DNA of 64,000 nucleotides from Virgibacillus halodenitrificans JCM 12304. Lineage in GTDB: Bacteria; Bacillota; Bacilli; Bacillales; Amphibacillaceae. A program made the position numbers and the translations under genes. Positions within the stretch are counted from its first letter, which is position 1. The number at the start of each line of letters is the position of its first letter. This document shows positions 33,144 through 43,639 of the stretch, one piece after another. The notes beneath the pieces are model-generated. The model did not search any database and was not told where the DNA came from. It saw only the letters and a program-made list of their open reading frames with translations. The stretch lies in NCBI RefSeq assembly GCF_001310895.1, contig NZ_BAZS01000004.1:1-64000 (forward strand), read 5' to 3'.

Positions 33144-34118
33144 ATGAAACTTTTTAAAAAGGCGAGTATGGTATTCCTGTTATGTTTACTAATCGCTACA
33201 CCAGTTTATGCTTCACCAGCCGGAGGCGCAGACCAAGCATTTGATAATAAGATTGTGAAGCGCGTAAAGACAGAAAATATTTATGATCATGTTGCATACT
33301 TATCTCAAGTAATTGGTTCTCGTGGGGCAGGCACAGAAGGAGAATTAGAGACTGTTGATTATCTGGTGGATCAGTTTAGAAGCTATGGCTATAAAGATGT
33401 TAAGGTACATGAGTTTACATTTCCTTCGGGAGGCAAAAATATTACCTCCTATAACGTGGAGGCTGTAAAAGAACCAATGAAAAATCACAATAAAGGTCAA
33501 GAAATTATTGTCGGTGCACATCATGATTCTGTGCCATGGGGGCCTGGAGCCAATGATGATGCGTCTGGAACAGCTGCATTGTTAGAGCTTGCCAGGGTGT
33601 TTGCCGATACGCCAACAGATACAACTATTAAGTTTGTTGCTTTTGGTGCAGAAGAGTATGGTCTTTGGGGCTCTCGCAGATATGCTGAAGAAATGACGAA
33701 TCAAGAGGTAGATAAAACTGTTGCTATGTTCCAAATGGATATGGTAGGCAGTGCAGAGGCTGGAGATTTAGTTATGTTCACAGCAAACGGTGAAAAAAAT
33801 ACCGTAACTGATCTTGGAGCGGCAGCAGGCTCGCGTGTTAGTGAGTTAGTTCCGTATAGTGAATTAGGGCGTAGTGATCATGTACCTTTTCATAACCTGG
33901 GAATTCCTGCAGCATTGTTTATTCATACACCACTAGAACCTTGGTATCATACGGAAGACGATTTACTAAAATATATTAGTAAAGAGAAATTAAAGGACGT
34001 GTCTAATATTGTTGGATCTGCTATCTACCAAATAGCCAGAAAAGACACTCCAGCATTGGAAAAATCACAGGTAGCTCCAGTACCTGTGGATTACTATTAT
34101 AAAGAACCTGAATTGTAA
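33144..34118 (+). CDS. Secreted M28 family zinc aminopeptidase
   Basis: Exported metallopeptidase of 324 residues. A signal peptide ends near residue 24 (VYASPAG). M28 metal ligands and catalytic residues are visible in order: GAHHDS, the bridging Asp in GANDDASG, the EE pair in GAEEYG, the Asp in QMDMVGS and the last His in WYHTEDD. The layout matches Streptomyces/Vibrio-type aminopeptidases without a PA insert. It sits between jag and mnmE, which are adjacent in B. subtilis, so it is likely a lineage-specific insertion. It has its own terminator containing DnaA boxes. Confidence 0.88.
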   Translation: MKLFKKASMVFLLCLLIATPVYASPAGGADQAFDNKIVKRVKTENIYDHVAYLSQVIGSRGAGTEGELETVDYLVDQFRSYGYKDVKVHEFTFPSGGKNITSYNVEAVKEPMKNHNKGQEIIVGAHHDSVPWGPGANDDASGTAALLELARVFADTPTDTTIKFVAFGAEEYGLWGSRRYAEEMTNQEVDKTVAMFQMDMVGSAEAGDLVMFTANGEKNTVTDLGAAAGSRVSELVPYSELGRSDHVPFHNLGIPAALFIHTPLEPWYHTEDDLLKYISKEKLKDVSNIVGSAIYQIARKDTPALEKSQVAPVPVDYYYKEPEL

Positions 34119-34128
34119 AATTACCTTA

Positions 34129-34167
34129 AAAGCCGGTTATTCACAGTGTGGATAACCGGCTTTTTTT
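34129..34167 (+). terminator. Terminator containing two inverted DnaA boxes
   Basis: Stem aaagccggttattcaca / tgtggataaccggcttt with TTTTTTT. The stem carries TTATTCACA (34137-34145) and TGTGGATAA (34147-34155), both matching the DnaA box TTATNCACA. A third perfect box lies at 34185-34193. Confidence 0.85.
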
Positions 34168-34297
34168 GTGAGATAAAATATTTTTGTGGATAACTTTATT
34201 TTTGAAGTAATTTGTGATATTCTATTAAGTTAGTGACGATAAAATATTATCATTCGTTATTAACATAGATATATTATTCATGTTGGAGGTGAAAGCG

Positions 34298-35674
34298 ATG
34301 GAAACAGATACAATTACTGCTATATCAACCCCAATTGGTGAAGGAGCAATTGCTATTGTGAGGTTGAGTGGCCCAGAGGCAATTTCAATAACTAATCAAC
34401 TATACAAGGGAAAAGATCTCGGTGAGGTAGATTCTCATACGATTCATTATGGAAAGATTATTGACCCAGAAACAGAGGAAGTTGCTGAGGAGGTAATGGT
34501 TTCCGTAATGCGTGCGCCGAAGACATTTACCAGGGAAGATGTTGTGGAAATAAATTGCCATGGTGGGATGGTCTCCGTTAATCGCGTATTAGAGATTGTT
34601 CTTAGTAAAGGTGCCCGCTTAGCAGAGCCTGGGGAATTTACCAAGCGTGCTTTTCTGCATGGACGAATTGATTTGTCGCAGGCAGAAGCCGTAATGGATT
34701 TAATCCGGGCAAAAACAGATAAAGCAATGTCTGTGGCACTGAAGCAAATGGATGGAAGGTTATCTGGATTAATTCAGCGTCTAAGACAGGAGCTGCTGGA
34801 AACCGTTGCTCACGTGGAAGTTAATATAGATTATCCAGAATACGATGATGTGGAAGAGATGTCCCATGAAATGATGCGCCAAAAGACAAAAGAGGTCAAT
34901 AAAGAAATAGTAAACCTACTTGAAGTAGCAAAACAAGGAAAAATTTTGCGTGAAGGATTGGCTACTGCGATCATCGGCAGACCAAATGTAGGGAAATCTT
35001 CCTTAATGAATGCATTGGTTCAGGAAAATAAAGCAATTGTAACAGAGATACCGGGTACTACCCGTGATATTATAGAAGAGTACGTGAATGTCCGTGGGGT
35101 TCCACTTCGTCTCGTCGATACGGCGGGGATTCGGGAAACAGAGGATATTGTCGAAAAGATTGGTGTAGAACGGTCCAGACAAGTACTGAAGGAATCAGAT
35201 TTGATCCTGTATGTATTGAATTATAATGAAGCTCTTACAGATGAGGATCGAAAGCTGTTTGAAGCTATACAGGGACTTGAGTATATTGTAATTATCAATA
35301 AAACAGATTTGGGACAAAAGCTTGATTTAAATGAAGTAAGGAATTTAGCAGAAAATAACCCAGTCGTTACGACTTCTTTAATTGAAGAAGAGGGCATAAA
35401 TGAATTGGAAGCTGCAATTGCGAAAACATTTTTCGCCGGGGATATTGATACAGGTGATTTAACATATGTATCCAATGTAAGACATATCCAGTTATTAAAG
35501 CAGGCTAAGCAAGCATTAGAAGATGCAGTGAATGGTCTGGAAATGGGAATGCCTTTGGATATTGTACAAATTGACGTGACTCGTACGTGGGAGTTTTTAG
35601 GCGAAATCATTGGTGATACAGCTAGTGACAGTTTAATTGATCAGTTGTTCTCGCAATTTTGCTTAGGAAAATAA
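34298..35674 (+). CDS. mnmE: tRNA modification GTPase MnmE
   Basis: With MnmG it installs the 5-carboxymethylaminomethyl group on wobble U34. 458 residues: N-terminal folate-binding domain, helical domain, inserted G domain with [10 protein letters not shown]2 to G4 ([12 protein letters not shown]) and the C-terminal CLGK, which carries the conserved cysteine. The ATG at 34298 follows TTGGAGGTGAAAGCG and aligns with the B. subtilis start. Confidence 0.97.
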   Translation: METDTITAISTPIGEGAIAIVRLSGPEAISITNQLYKGKDLGEVDSHTIHYGKIIDPETEEVAEEVMVSVMRAPKTFTREDVVEINCHGGMVSVNRVLEIVLSKGARLAEPGEFTKRAFLHGRIDLSQAEAVMDLIRAKTDKAMSVALKQMDGRLSGLIQRLRQELLETVAHVEVNIDYPEYDDVEEMSHEMMRQKTKEVNKEIVNLLEVAKQGKILREGLATAIIGRPNVGKSSLMNALVQENKAIVTEIPGTTRDIIEEYVNVRGVPLRLVDTAGIRETEDIVEKIGVERSRQVLKESDLILYVLNYNEALTDEDRKLFEAIQGLEYIVIINKTDLGQKLDLNEVRNLAENNPVVTTSLIEEEGINELEAAIAKTFFAGDIDTGDLTYVSNVRHIQLLKQAKQALEDAVNGLEMGMPLDIVQIDVTRTWEFLGEIIGDTASDSLIDQLFSQFCLGK

Positions 35675-35791
35675 CAATAGATAAAATTAGTAGCAGTGGT
35701 GTGTGCTCAGGGGATATTTTGTTAAAATAATAATAACTATTCAGCCCTGTGGCATACACCTGTGCTTTTTATATAGAAAGGATGAAATACT

Positions 35792-37669
35792 ATGACATAC
35801 AATGCTGGCCATTATGATGTGATTGTTATTGGAGCAGGACATGCTGGCGTAGAAGCAGGTCTTGCAGCAGCGAGAATGGGTGCAAAGACATTAATGCTGA
35901 CATTGAATCTGGACATGATCGCTTTTATGCCATGTAACCCTTCTTTAGGCGGCCCTGCAAAAGGTATTGTTGTACGTGAAATAGACGCCCTTGGAGGAGC
36001 AATGGCGAAAGTAATTGATAAAACGCATATTCAAATGCGTATGCTAAACACTGGTAAGGGACCGGCAGTGCAAGCATTACGTGCCCAAGCCGATAAACCA
36101 TTATATATAAAAGAAATGAAAAATATTATCGAAAATGAGCCTAATTTGACATTACGCCAAGGTATGGTTGATGAGTTAATTGTCGAAGATGGGGTATGTA
36201 AAGGTGTAATTACGGAAACAAAAGCAGCTTACTCTGCAGGGACGGTAATTATAACAACTGGTACGTTTATGCGTGGAAAAGTGTTAATGGGAGATTTGGA
36301 GTATGAAAGTGGTCCAAATAACCAACGCGTATCCATTAAACTTTCTGAACATCTGGAGGATCTTGGTTTTGAACTTACAAGGTTTAAAACAGGAACACCA
36401 CCACGAGTGAATAGCCATACAATTGATTATTCCAAAACAGAAATTCAACCAGGTGACGAGAAGCCGCAAAGCTTTTCTTATGAAACGACAGAATATATTA
36501 CGGATCAAATTCCTTGTTGGTTAACCTATACCAATGAGTTTACCCATCAGGTAATCAATGATAATTTGTCGCTTTCAGCCATGTATTCCGGTATGAAGCG
36601 GGGAACAGGACCTCGTTATTGTCCTTCTATTGAAGATAAAATTGTGCGATTTAACGACAAACCACGTCACCAAATCTTTTTGGAGCCGGAAGGAAGAGAT
36701 ACAGAAGAGGTATATGTACAGGGCTTATCAACTTCTTTACCGGAATCTATTCAACATGAAATGGTACGTAGTGTAAAAGGGCTTGAAAATGCTGAAATTA
36801 TGCGTGCAGGCTATGCAATTGAATATGATGCCGTCGTACCTACACAGCTTTGGCCGACATTGGAGACAAAGAAGATTCCTGGTTTGTTTACGGCTGGACA
36901 AATTAACGGTACCTCAGGTTATGAAGAAGCAGCAGCTCAAGGGATTATGGCAGGTATTAATGCAGCTGCAAAAGTGCAAGGTAAAGACCCGGTAATTCTT
37001 GATCGCTCTCAAGCTTATATTGGTGTATTAATAGATGATTTAGTGACAAAAGGAACAAACGAGCCATATCGTCTTCTTACCTCACGAGCAGAATATCGTT
37101 TATTATTACGTCATGATAATGCCGACCTTCGTCTAACTGAGGTTGGACATAAACTTGGAATCATATCAGAAGAACGTTATGCAAAATTCCTTGAGAAAAA
37201 GCGCCTTGTAGAAGAAGAGAAAAAACGTCTAAATAAAATTGTTATTAAACCAAATGAAGATGTTAACAATATCATAACGAATGCTGGTGGAACACCATTA
37301 AAAGAAGCATTTAAAGCTTATGATTTAATGAAGCGTCCAGAGCTTAGCTATGAATTGGTTGATCAAATGCTTCCAGAGCATGCGAACCTTCCTGTTGATG
37401 TACAGGAACAGGTTGGCATTCAAATTAAGTATGAAGGGTATATTAATAAAGCAAAAGAACAAGTTGCCCGCATGTTGAAAATGGAAGACAAAAAAATTCC
37501 AGAGGATATCGATTACGATGCAATTAGCGGTATTGCAACTGAAGCGCGAGAGAAGCTTAAAAAAGTTCGCCCTCTATCTGTAGGTCAAGCATCACGAATA
37601 TCTGGTGTAAATCCGGCAGATGTTTCCATATTACTTGTGTATATTGAACAAGGGAACATTGCAGGGTAG
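35792..37669 (+). CDS. mnmG: tRNA uridine-5-carboxymethylaminomethyl modification enzyme MnmG
   Basis: FAD-dependent partner of MnmE, 625 residues. The N-terminal dinucleotide-binding motif [17 protein letters not shown], the GidA signatures [13 protein letters not shown] and the C-terminal helical domain are complete. RBS GAAAGGATG. The 117-base spacer from mnmE contains a hairpin (gtgtgtgc / gcatacac), so the two genes may not be tightly coupled. Confidence 0.97.
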   Translation: MTYNAGHYDVIVIGAGHAGVEAGLAAARMGAKTLMLTLNLDMIAFMPCNPSLGGPAKGIVVREIDALGGAMAKVIDKTHIQMRMLNTGKGPAVQALRAQADKPLYIKEMKNIIENEPNLTLRQGMVDELIVEDGVCKGVITETKAAYSAGTVIITTGTFMRGKVLMGDLEYESGPNNQRVSIKLSEHLEDLGFELTRFKTGTPPRVNSHTIDYSKTEIQPGDEKPQSFSYETTEYITDQIPCWLTYTNEFTHQVINDNLSLSAMYSGMKRGTGPRYCPSIEDKIVRFNDKPRHQIFLEPEGRDTEEVYVQGLSTSLPESIQHEMVRSVKGLENAEIMRAGYAIEYDAVVPTQLWPTLETKKIPGLFTAGQINGTSGYEEAAAQGIMAGINAAAKVQGKDPVILDRSQAYIGVLIDDLVTKGTNEPYRLLTSRAEYRLLLRHDNADLRLTEVGHKLGIISEERYAKFLEKKRLVEEEKKRLNKIVIKPNEDVNNIITNAGGTPLKEAFKAYDLMKRPELSYELVDQMLPEHANLPVDVQEQVGIQIKYEGYINKAKEQVARMLKMEDKKIPEDIDYDAISGIATEAREKLKKVRPLSVGQASRISGVNPADVSILLVYIEQGNIAG

Positions 37670-37785
37670 CAAATTAGGCTTCGAATACATGATGCTTTAC
37701 AGAGAGAAAATGCTTTATTAGAATTTTAAGAGGCTGCCATAAAGGTAGTCTCTTATCCCATACATAAATAAGGAGATAAGTCTTT

Positions 37786-38502
37786 ATGAATCCAGAACAA
37801 TTTACGCTTGCATTGATGGATAAAGGTATTGAGTTAAATGATCACCAAAAAAAGCAATTTTCTATTTATTATGAGACATTAATTGAGTGGAATGAAAAAA
37901 TTAATTTAACTGCACTTACAGATAAACAGGATGTTTATTTAAAACATTTTTATGATTCTATTTCTGCAGCATTTTATGTAGATTTTAATACAGTAGAAAA
38001 TATATGTGATGTTGGGGCAGGAGCTGGTTTTCCAAGTCTGCCATTAAAAATTTGCTTTCCGCACTTACAAGTAACTATTGTTGATTCGTTAAAAAAGCGA
38101 ATTGGTTTTTTAAATGAATTAGCAACAAAATTGGAAATAGATAATGTGGCATTTTATCATGATCGTGCTGAGAACTTTGGCAAGCATACACAGTTTAGAG
38201 AAACATTTGACATTGTTACAGCAAGAGCTGTAGCTCGAATGTCCGTTTTGAGTGAATTATGTCTCCCTTTAGTTAAAAAAGGTGGCAGTTTCGTAGCAAT
38301 GAAGGGTGCACAGGCGAAAGAGGAAATATCTGTTGGAGCTTCTGCCATTGAATTATTAGGTGGTACGTTACGTGAAACTTATACCTTTACCCTTCCAAAT
38401 GAAGATAGTGAGCGATCCATTGTAATCGTCGAAAAAACGAAAAAAACCCCAAAAAAATACCCAAGAAAAGCCGGCACACCAAACAAAGATCCAATAGAAT
38501 AG
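37786..38502 (+). CDS. rsmG: 16S rRNA (guanine527-N7)-methyltransferase
   Basis: SAM-dependent methyltransferase (GidB), 238 residues. The SAM-binding motif I is [14 protein letters not shown] and the region [19 protein letters not shown] is typical. AAGGAGATAAG precedes the ATG. The basic, K/P-rich C-terminus ([18 protein letters not shown]) is usual in the family. In some species loss of the enzyme gives low-level streptomycin resistance. Confidence 0.96.
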   Translation: MNPEQFTLALMDKGIELNDHQKKQFSIYYETLIEWNEKINLTALTDKQDVYLKHFYDSISAAFYVDFNTVENICDVGAGAGFPSLPLKICFPHLQVTIVDSLKKRIGFLNELATKLEIDNVAFYHDRAENFGKHTQFRETFDIVTARAVARMSVLSELCLPLVKKGGSFVAMKGAQAKEEISVGASAIELLGGTLRETYTFTLPNEDSERSIVIVEKTKKTPKKYPRKAGTPNKDPIE

Positions 38503-38606
38503 TTTAATAGGTGTGGAGAAAGAAGCAACAATATATTTACTGATTTAATACTTTTATTCTAGTAAATGTGGTAAAATGGTAATAGGAACAGACGAAAAAA
38601 TGAACT

Positions 38607-38636
38607 ACGCAACAGGTTTGTTGTTGCGTTTTTTCT
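38607..38636 (+). terminator. Terminator of rsmG
   Basis: acgcaaca / tgttgcgt hairpin with a TTTTTT run. Confidence 0.8.
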
Positions 38637-38688
38637 TATTAATTGTTTTTAATTAATTATTTATGTGATTACGTCTATTCATAGAAAA

Positions 38689-38704
38689 TGTTTCACGTGG
38701 AACA
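38689..38704. promoter_or_regulatory. parS site upstream of noc
   Basis: TGTTTCACGTGGAACA, a perfect reverse complement of the Bacillus parS core TGTTCCACGTGAAACA. Spo0J/ParB should load here. Confidence 0.95.
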
Positions 38705-38763
38705 TTTTCTATTTTATACATAGATTGATAGTTTGTTAAAGTATATAAAGGTGGTGTCTTATA

Positions 38764-39630
38764 GTGGTAAAGCCTTTTAATAGAATCTTTGGTTTGGGAG
38801 ACAACAAGGCAGATGCTGAACCGGAAGAGGTAGATTTTCATCCAGATGAAGTGGTTCAATTGCCTGTACAAAATATTGAACCAAACCGTTATCAGCCAAG
38901 GTCTATCTTTAATGAGGAAAAGATAAAAGAACTTGCCCAGACTATTCATACACATGGGATGATTCAGCCCATTGTGGTTCGTAAGATAGAGGATGAAGAA
39001 AATAAATATGAATTGATTGCAGGTGAGCGAAGGTGGCGTGCCGTTCAATCACTTGGTTGGGAAAATGTTTCAGCTATTATTCGGGAAATGACGAATGCTG
39101 AAACAGCCTCTGTAGCATTGATTGAGAACCTGCAAAGGGAAGAATTAACTGTTATAGAAGAAGCAACAGCTTATGGGAAATTACTGGAGTTGCATGGGAT
39201 TACACAGGAGGCTTTAGCTCAGCGTCTTGGTAAAAGCCAATCTACTATAGCGAATAAGATTCGGTTATTAAAACTCCCTGAAGAGGTACAGCAATCTATT
39301 TTAAATAAAGAAATTACTGAGCGACATGCTAGAGCACTAATCAAATTGGGAGATCCAGAGAAGCAATTAAAAGTATTGAAGGAAATCCTGGAAAATGATT
39401 TAAATGTAAAGCAAACAGAAGAGAAAATTGCTAAAATGAATGAGCCTCAGGCTGAGCCGAAAAAGAAAAAAACGAAGTTAAAAGGCTTTAACAAAGATAT
39501 TCGGATCGCAATGAATACCATTCGCCAATCCCTAAGTATGGTTTCGGATACAGGTGTAGAAGTAGAATCAGATGAACAAGAGTTGGATGACTGTTATCAA
39601 ATTACAATTAAAATACCTAAGAAGAAATAA
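38764..39630 (+). CDS. noc: Nucleoid occlusion protein Noc
   Basis: ParB-family CTPase-type DNA-binding protein of 288 residues that prevents Z-ring assembly over the nucleoid. A short N-terminal amphipathic segment ([13 protein letters not shown]), as in membrane-targeting Noc, precedes the ParB core ([23 protein letters not shown]). The helix-turn-helix reads [24 protein letters not shown] start after AAAGGTGG. Its place next to rsmG and the Noc-type N-terminus separate it from Spo0J. No classical Noc-binding palindrome was noticed in the window. Confidence 0.93.
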   Translation: MVKPFNRIFGLGDNKADAEPEEVDFHPDEVVQLPVQNIEPNRYQPRSIFNEEKIKELAQTIHTHGMIQPIVVRKIEDEENKYELIAGERRWRAVQSLGWENVSAIIREMTNAETASVALIENLQREELTVIEEATAYGKLLELHGITQEALAQRLGKSQSTIANKIRLLKLPEEVQQSILNKEITERHARALIKLGDPEKQLKVLKEILENDLNVKQTEEKIAKMNEPQAEPKKKKTKLKGFNKDIRIAMNTIRQSLSMVSDTGVEVESDEQELDDCYQITIKIPKKK

Positions 39631-39652
39631 TTTATCTTATACTTCATGTTCA

Positions 39653-39681
39653 ACGCCCATCTTAGTTAAGGTGGGCTTTTT
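39653..39681 (+). terminator. Terminator of noc
   Basis: gcccatctta / taaggtgggc hairpin followed by TTTTT. Confidence 0.85.
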
Positions 39682-39859
39682 GCCAATAAATATTAAGTGA
39701 GAGAAGTATGAGTGATATAAGGACTTCAAAAGATCTACTATGTTTAAAATAACTTAATGATTAAATGAGATTAATAATGAATTACAATTCGCATTTTATT
39801 CGGCATTTTTTCTTTATTAATGATAGAATAATATGTATATAGTTTAGGTAGGTGTCAAC

Positions 39860-40633
39860 ATGGGAAAAATAATGTCCATCGCAAATCAAAAAGGTGGCGT
39901 AGGGAAAACAACTTCATCTGTTAATCTGAGTGCATGTCTTGCACATTTGGGCAATAAAGTATTGCTTGTAGATACAGATCCCCAAGGAAATGCAACTAGT
40001 GGGGTAGGAGTTAATAAAGCAGATGTAAAGCATTGTATTTACAATGTACTTGTAGAAGATATGCCAGCAGAGGAAGTATGTATCCCGACAAGTGTAAACA
40101 ACTTAGATATTATTCCGGCAACCATTCAACTTGCAGGTGCGGAAATAGAACTTGTACCTACAATTTCAAGAGAAATTCGCTTGAAGAAATCATTAGAAGA
40201 ACTGAAAGAGACGTATGATTATATAATTATAGATTGTCCACCATCCTTAGGGCTACTAACCTTGAACGCTTTGACCTCCTCGGACACAGTGTTAATACCG
40301 GTGCAGTGTGAATATTATGCGTTGGAAGGGTTAAGTCAGCTTCTAAATACCATCCGTTTAGTCCAAAAACACCTCAATAAGCAATTAATGATTGAGGGTG
40401 TATTATTAACAATGTTAGATGCTAGAACAAATCTTGGTATCCAGGTTATAGAAGAAGTAAAGAAATATTTTCAGGATAAAGTGTATAATTCCATCATACC
40501 TAGAAATGTAAGGTTAGGCGAAGCACCCAGCCATGGACAACCGATTATCACATATGATCCAAAATCAAGGGGCGCAGAAGTATATTTGGAGTTAGCAAAG
40601 GAAGTGATGGCCAATGGCGAAAGGGTTAGGTAA
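39860..40633 (+). CDS. soj: Chromosome partitioning ATPase ParA/Soj
   Basis: Walker-type ATPase of 257 residues acting with Spo0J in origin segregation, and in B. subtilis also regulating DnaA. Deviant Walker A KGGVGKTT (about 11-18) and the conserved DTDPQGNAT and DCPPSLG motifs are present. Its 3' end overlaps spo0J by 20 bases. Confidence 0.96.
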   Translation: MGKIMSIANQKGGVGKTTSSVNLSACLAHLGNKVLLVDTDPQGNATSGVGVNKADVKHCIYNVLVEDMPAEEVCIPTSVNNLDIIPATIQLAGAEIELVPTISREIRLKKSLEELKETYDYIIIDCPPSLGLLTLNALTSSDTVLIPVQCEYYALEGLSQLLNTIRLVQKHLNKQLMIEGVLLTMLDARTNLGIQVIEEVKKYFQDKVYNSIIPRNVRLGEAPSHGQPIITYDPKSRGAEVYLELAKEVMANGERVR

Positions 40634-41450
40634 AGGGATTAATGCTTTCTTTCCAGATATTGAAGAAAAAGAGGATGACATCATTCAAGAAATTGCAATT
40701 ACTGAGTGTAGACCGAATCCATATCAACCAAGAAAGACATTTCATGCAGATGCAATTGAGGAATTAAAGGATTCCATTCTTGAATATGGGATTATTCAAC
40801 CTCTTATTGTCAGAAAGAGTATTAAAGGCTATGAAATTGTAGTCGGTGAGAGACGTTTTCGAGCAGCAAAGGAAGCAGGGCTTGATAAGATCCCTGTTGT
40901 CATCAAGGAATTAACCGATGATAAAATGATGGAACTGGCTTTACTTGAAAATTTACAGCGTGAGGATCTAACACCAATTGAAGAAGCACAAGCGTACGCT
41001 AATTTGATGACAGAATTGAAGGTTACACAGGAAGAATTGGCGAAAAAGTTAGGGAAAAGCCGTTCTCACATTGCAAACATCGTCCGTCTTCTCTCTTTGC
41101 CTGAACAGGTAATTGCATATATTAATAATGGAGAATTATCGATGGGGCACGGCAGAGCTTTGTTAGGTTTGAAGGAAAAGGATAGAATAATTCCTTTTGT
41201 AAACAAAATCCGTCATGAAAAACTAAATGTGCGACAGGTTGAACAACTGATTAATCAGCTAAATGAAAGACCTGTAAAGAAAAAAGAGAAACCGAAAAAG
41301 GATATATTTTTACAGGAAAGAGAGTCGATCCTTAGAGAGAGGTTTGGCACATCTGTAAATATTCATCGAGGTAAAAGAAAAGGGAAAATCGAGATTGAAT
41401 TTTACAATGATGAAGACCTGGAACGTATCATTGAAACACTTGAAAAGTAA
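40614..41450 (+). CDS. spo0J: Chromosome partitioning protein ParB/Spo0J
   Basis: parS-binding CTPase clamp, 278 residues. ParB N-domain motifs are RPNPYQPRKTF and GERRFRAAKEAGL, and ENLQREDLTPIEEAQAY follows. The HTH is TQEELAKKLGKSRSHIANIVRLL, and a C-terminal dimerisation domain closes the protein. It starts within soj. Two matching parS sites lie within 2 kb (38689 and 42435). Confidence 0.96.
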   Translation: MAKGLGKGINAFFPDIEEKEDDIIQEIAITECRPNPYQPRKTFHADAIEELKDSILEYGIIQPLIVRKSIKGYEIVVGERRFRAAKEAGLDKIPVVIKELTDDKMMELALLENLQREDLTPIEEAQAYANLMTELKVTQEELAKKLGKSRSHIANIVRLLSLPEQVIAYINNGELSMGHGRALLGLKEKDRIIPFVNKIRHEKLNVRQVEQLINQLNERPVKKKEKPKKDIFLQERESILRERFGTSVNIHRGKRKGKIEIEFYNDEDLERIIETLEK

Positions 41451-41560
41451 ATAATGCTTCATTTTTTGGACGATTATCTTTAAAAAAGCGTTAGAGCTGG
41501 AACTGAACAGGCTCCTGCTATTAAGCTTTATGTAGTTCAAAATCTTATAGTTTTTAATGG

Positions 41561-41595
41561 AAGGACTGGCGTAAGAGATCGTCAGTCCTTTATTA
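41561..41595 (+). terminator. Terminator of soj-spo0J
   Basis: aaggactg / cagtcctt hairpin followed by a T-rich run. Confidence 0.75.
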
Positions 41596-41619
41596 TCATT
41601 TTATATAGGGGGAAGGCAA

Positions 41620-42777
41620 ATGATATATTTTGATCAGGCTGCATCCTCATTTCCGAAGCCACCACAGGTTGTTGAAGCAATGGTCCGTGTAATGACCACG
41701 ACAGGTGCTAATCCAGGAAGAGGCGGACACAAAATAGCTAGGGAAGCAGCCGATATCATTCGTAGAACAAGAGAAAAAGCAGCAAATATCTTTGGTTGTA
41801 CGGATCCTAAAAAAGCGCTTTTTTATAATAATGCGACGGTAGCCTTAAACCAGGCAATTAAAGGGTTAAGCTGGGAGCATGGAGATCATGTTATTTCTAC
41901 TTCCTTGGAGCATAACTCTGTAAGAAGACCTCTTGAATACATAAAAGAAGCATTTGGTGTAGAGATAACTTATATACCGTGGTCCCCAGATGAAGAACAA
42001 TTCACAAAAGCAATTCAGCAAGAGATAAAGGGAAAAACAAAATTAGTAGCACTGACACATGCCTCGAATGTGACTGGTGCAGTACTCCCTATAGATAAAA
42101 TATTAGATGTAGTGAGAAATAAAGGAATTATTACATTAGTGGATGCATCACAAACTGCCGGCCATATCCCTATCCATATGAAAGAGCAAGGGATTGATAT
42201 GCTTGCTTTCCCGGGGCACAAGGGCTTACTTGGTCCACAAGGTACAGGAATGCTTTTGTTGGAAGGTGATATCACTTTAAATCCTTTACATCATGGTGGG
42301 ACAGGCAGTTTTTCTGATACCCCACATCAACCAGAAAACTTACCGGAAAAATTGGAGAGTGGCACGTTAAACACACCTGGAATTGCGGGGCTTTATGCGG
42401 CCTTGGAATGCTATGAAGAGCGAAAAGGTGAAAATGTTCCACGTGAAACAATCTTGATTAGAAGGTTGGAAGCCGGGTTAGAAAAGATCCCGGGAGTAAT
42501 TTGTTATAGTGTGGATGGCGATCAGCTGAAAATGCCAATTGTTGCTTTTAACATTCAAGAGGTTAACTCACAAGAAATAGCAACCATTTTAGATTCACAT
42601 TACCAAATTGGAGTACGTGCTGGTTTACATTGCAGCCCGTTAGGCCATGAAACTCTAAACACGCATGGGCAAGGGGTTGTCCGTGCAAGCTTAGGTATAT
42701 ATAATACGGAAAAAGAAGTAGACACTTTTCTAAATGCAATAAAAGAAATAGCAATGGCTTACGCAGATTTTGATTAA
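41620..42777 (+). CDS. Class V aminotransferase, cysteine desulfurase-like
   Basis: PLP enzyme of 385 residues. The PLP lysine is in FPGHKGLLGPQGTG (about K199), and the N-terminus YFDQAASSFPKPP fits the SufS/IscS-like class V fold. The cysteine loop HCSPLGHETLNTHGQGVVRASLG carries the RxGxHC motif of cysteine desulfurases. No scaffold or other Fe-S gene is adjacent, so the sulphur acceptor is unknown. Selenocysteine lyase or isopenicillin-epimerase-like activity remains possible. A perfect parS site is embedded in the coding sequence. Confidence 0.85.
   Translation: MIYFDQAASSFPKPPQVVEAMVRVMTTTGANPGRGGHKIAREAADIIRRTREKAANIFGCTDPKKALFYNNATVALNQAIKGLSWEHGDHVISTSLEHNSVRRPLEYIKEAFGVEITYIPWSPDEEQFTKAIQQEIKGKTKLVALTHASNVTGAVLPIDKILDVVRNKGIITLVDASQTAGHIPIHMKEQGIDMLAFPGHKGLLGPQGTGMLLLEGDITLNPLHHGGTGSFSDTPHQPENLPEKLESGTLNTPGIAGLYAALECYEERKGENVPRETILIRRLEAGLEKIPGVICYSVDGDQLKMPIVAFNIQEVNSQEIATILDSHYQIGVRAGLHCSPLGHETLNTHGQGVVRASLGIYNTEKEVDTFLNAIKEIAMAYADFD
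42435..42450. promoter_or_regulatory. parS site inside the class V aminotransferase gene
   Basis: TGTTCCACGTGAAACA, a perfect match to the Spo0J site consensus, encoding part of NVPRET in the enzyme. Confidence 0.95.
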
Positions 42778-42792
42778 TTGGAGTTGGGTTGA

Positions 42793-43503
42793 ATGGTTTT
42801 ATATGGAACATTGGTAAATGGGCTATTAATTATTGTAGGAAGTCTGTTAGGATTATTTTTTACGAAAATTCCTGAAAGATATAAAGAAACTGTTATGCAC
42901 GGGATAGGGCTTGCTGTTATTCTAATTGGATTACAAATGGCATTTTCCACCGAAGTTATTATTATTGTGTTATTAAGTTTATTGACGGGGGCTGTGATTG
43001 GGGAGTTACTACATGTGGAAGAAGGGTTAAATCGTCTGGGTTCCTGGATTGGAAGTAAATTTGCCAGTGATACAGGTGATGGATTCAGTGTGTCTCAAGG
43101 ATTTGTTACTGCCTCCCTTATATTTGTTATTGGTGCTATGTCTGTCATAGGTGCCTTAGACAGTGGGCTTCGCGGAGATCATGAGATTTTGATTACAAAA
43201 GGGGTTATTGACGGTTTTGTTGCACTTGTGCTTACAACGACACTGGGCTATGGAGTTATCTTCTCTGTTGTTCCTGTAGTTGTATACCAAGGGGGAATTG
43301 CTTTATTGGCAACACAAATAGATAGATGGTTACCAGAAGCGTTTTTAAATGGTCTTATCGTGGAACTGACCGCTGTAGGTGGACTATTAATTCTGGCGAT
43401 TGGTCTAAATCTATTAAAAATAACGAATATACGGATAGGGAATCTATTACCATCTATCTTAACAGTAGCTTTTATTTATTACATTTATCAGTTTTTTATT
43501 TAA
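42793..43503 (+). CDS. DUF554 family membrane protein
   Basis: Polytopic membrane protein of 236 residues with six to seven hydrophobic segments. The family start MVLYGTLVNGLLIIVGSLLGL and the motifs GALDSGLRGDHEIL and TAVGGLLILAIGLNLL fit DUF554 (YdfK/YqgA-like). Function is unknown. It starts 15 bases after the aminotransferase and probably shares its transcript. Confidence 0.85.
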   Translation: MVLYGTLVNGLLIIVGSLLGLFFTKIPERYKETVMHGIGLAVILIGLQMAFSTEVIIIVLLSLLTGAVIGELLHVEEGLNRLGSWIGSKFASDTGDGFSVSQGFVTASLIFVIGAMSVIGALDSGLRGDHEILITKGVIDGFVALVLTTTLGYGVIFSVVPVVVYQGGIALLATQIDRWLPEAFLNGLIVELTAVGGLLILAIGLNLLKITNIRIGNLLPSILTVAFIYYIYQFFI

Positions 43504-43533
43504 ATCCCTATTTACATGCAAAAAATGCTGTTG

Positions 43534-43589
43534 AAAAAACCAGACTCATTCTATTTTTTAGCTAAAATTAGAATGAGTCTGGTTTTTTA
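43534..43589 (+). terminator. Terminator after the DUF554 gene
   Basis: Twenty-base perfect arms (aaaaaaccagactcattcta and its complement) ending in a T-run. It can act on both strands. Confidence 0.9.
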
Positions 43590-43639
43590 GGTTCTAATAT
43601 TTATTGGGGGTTATGCAATGATACGGAGAATAGAAAAAA

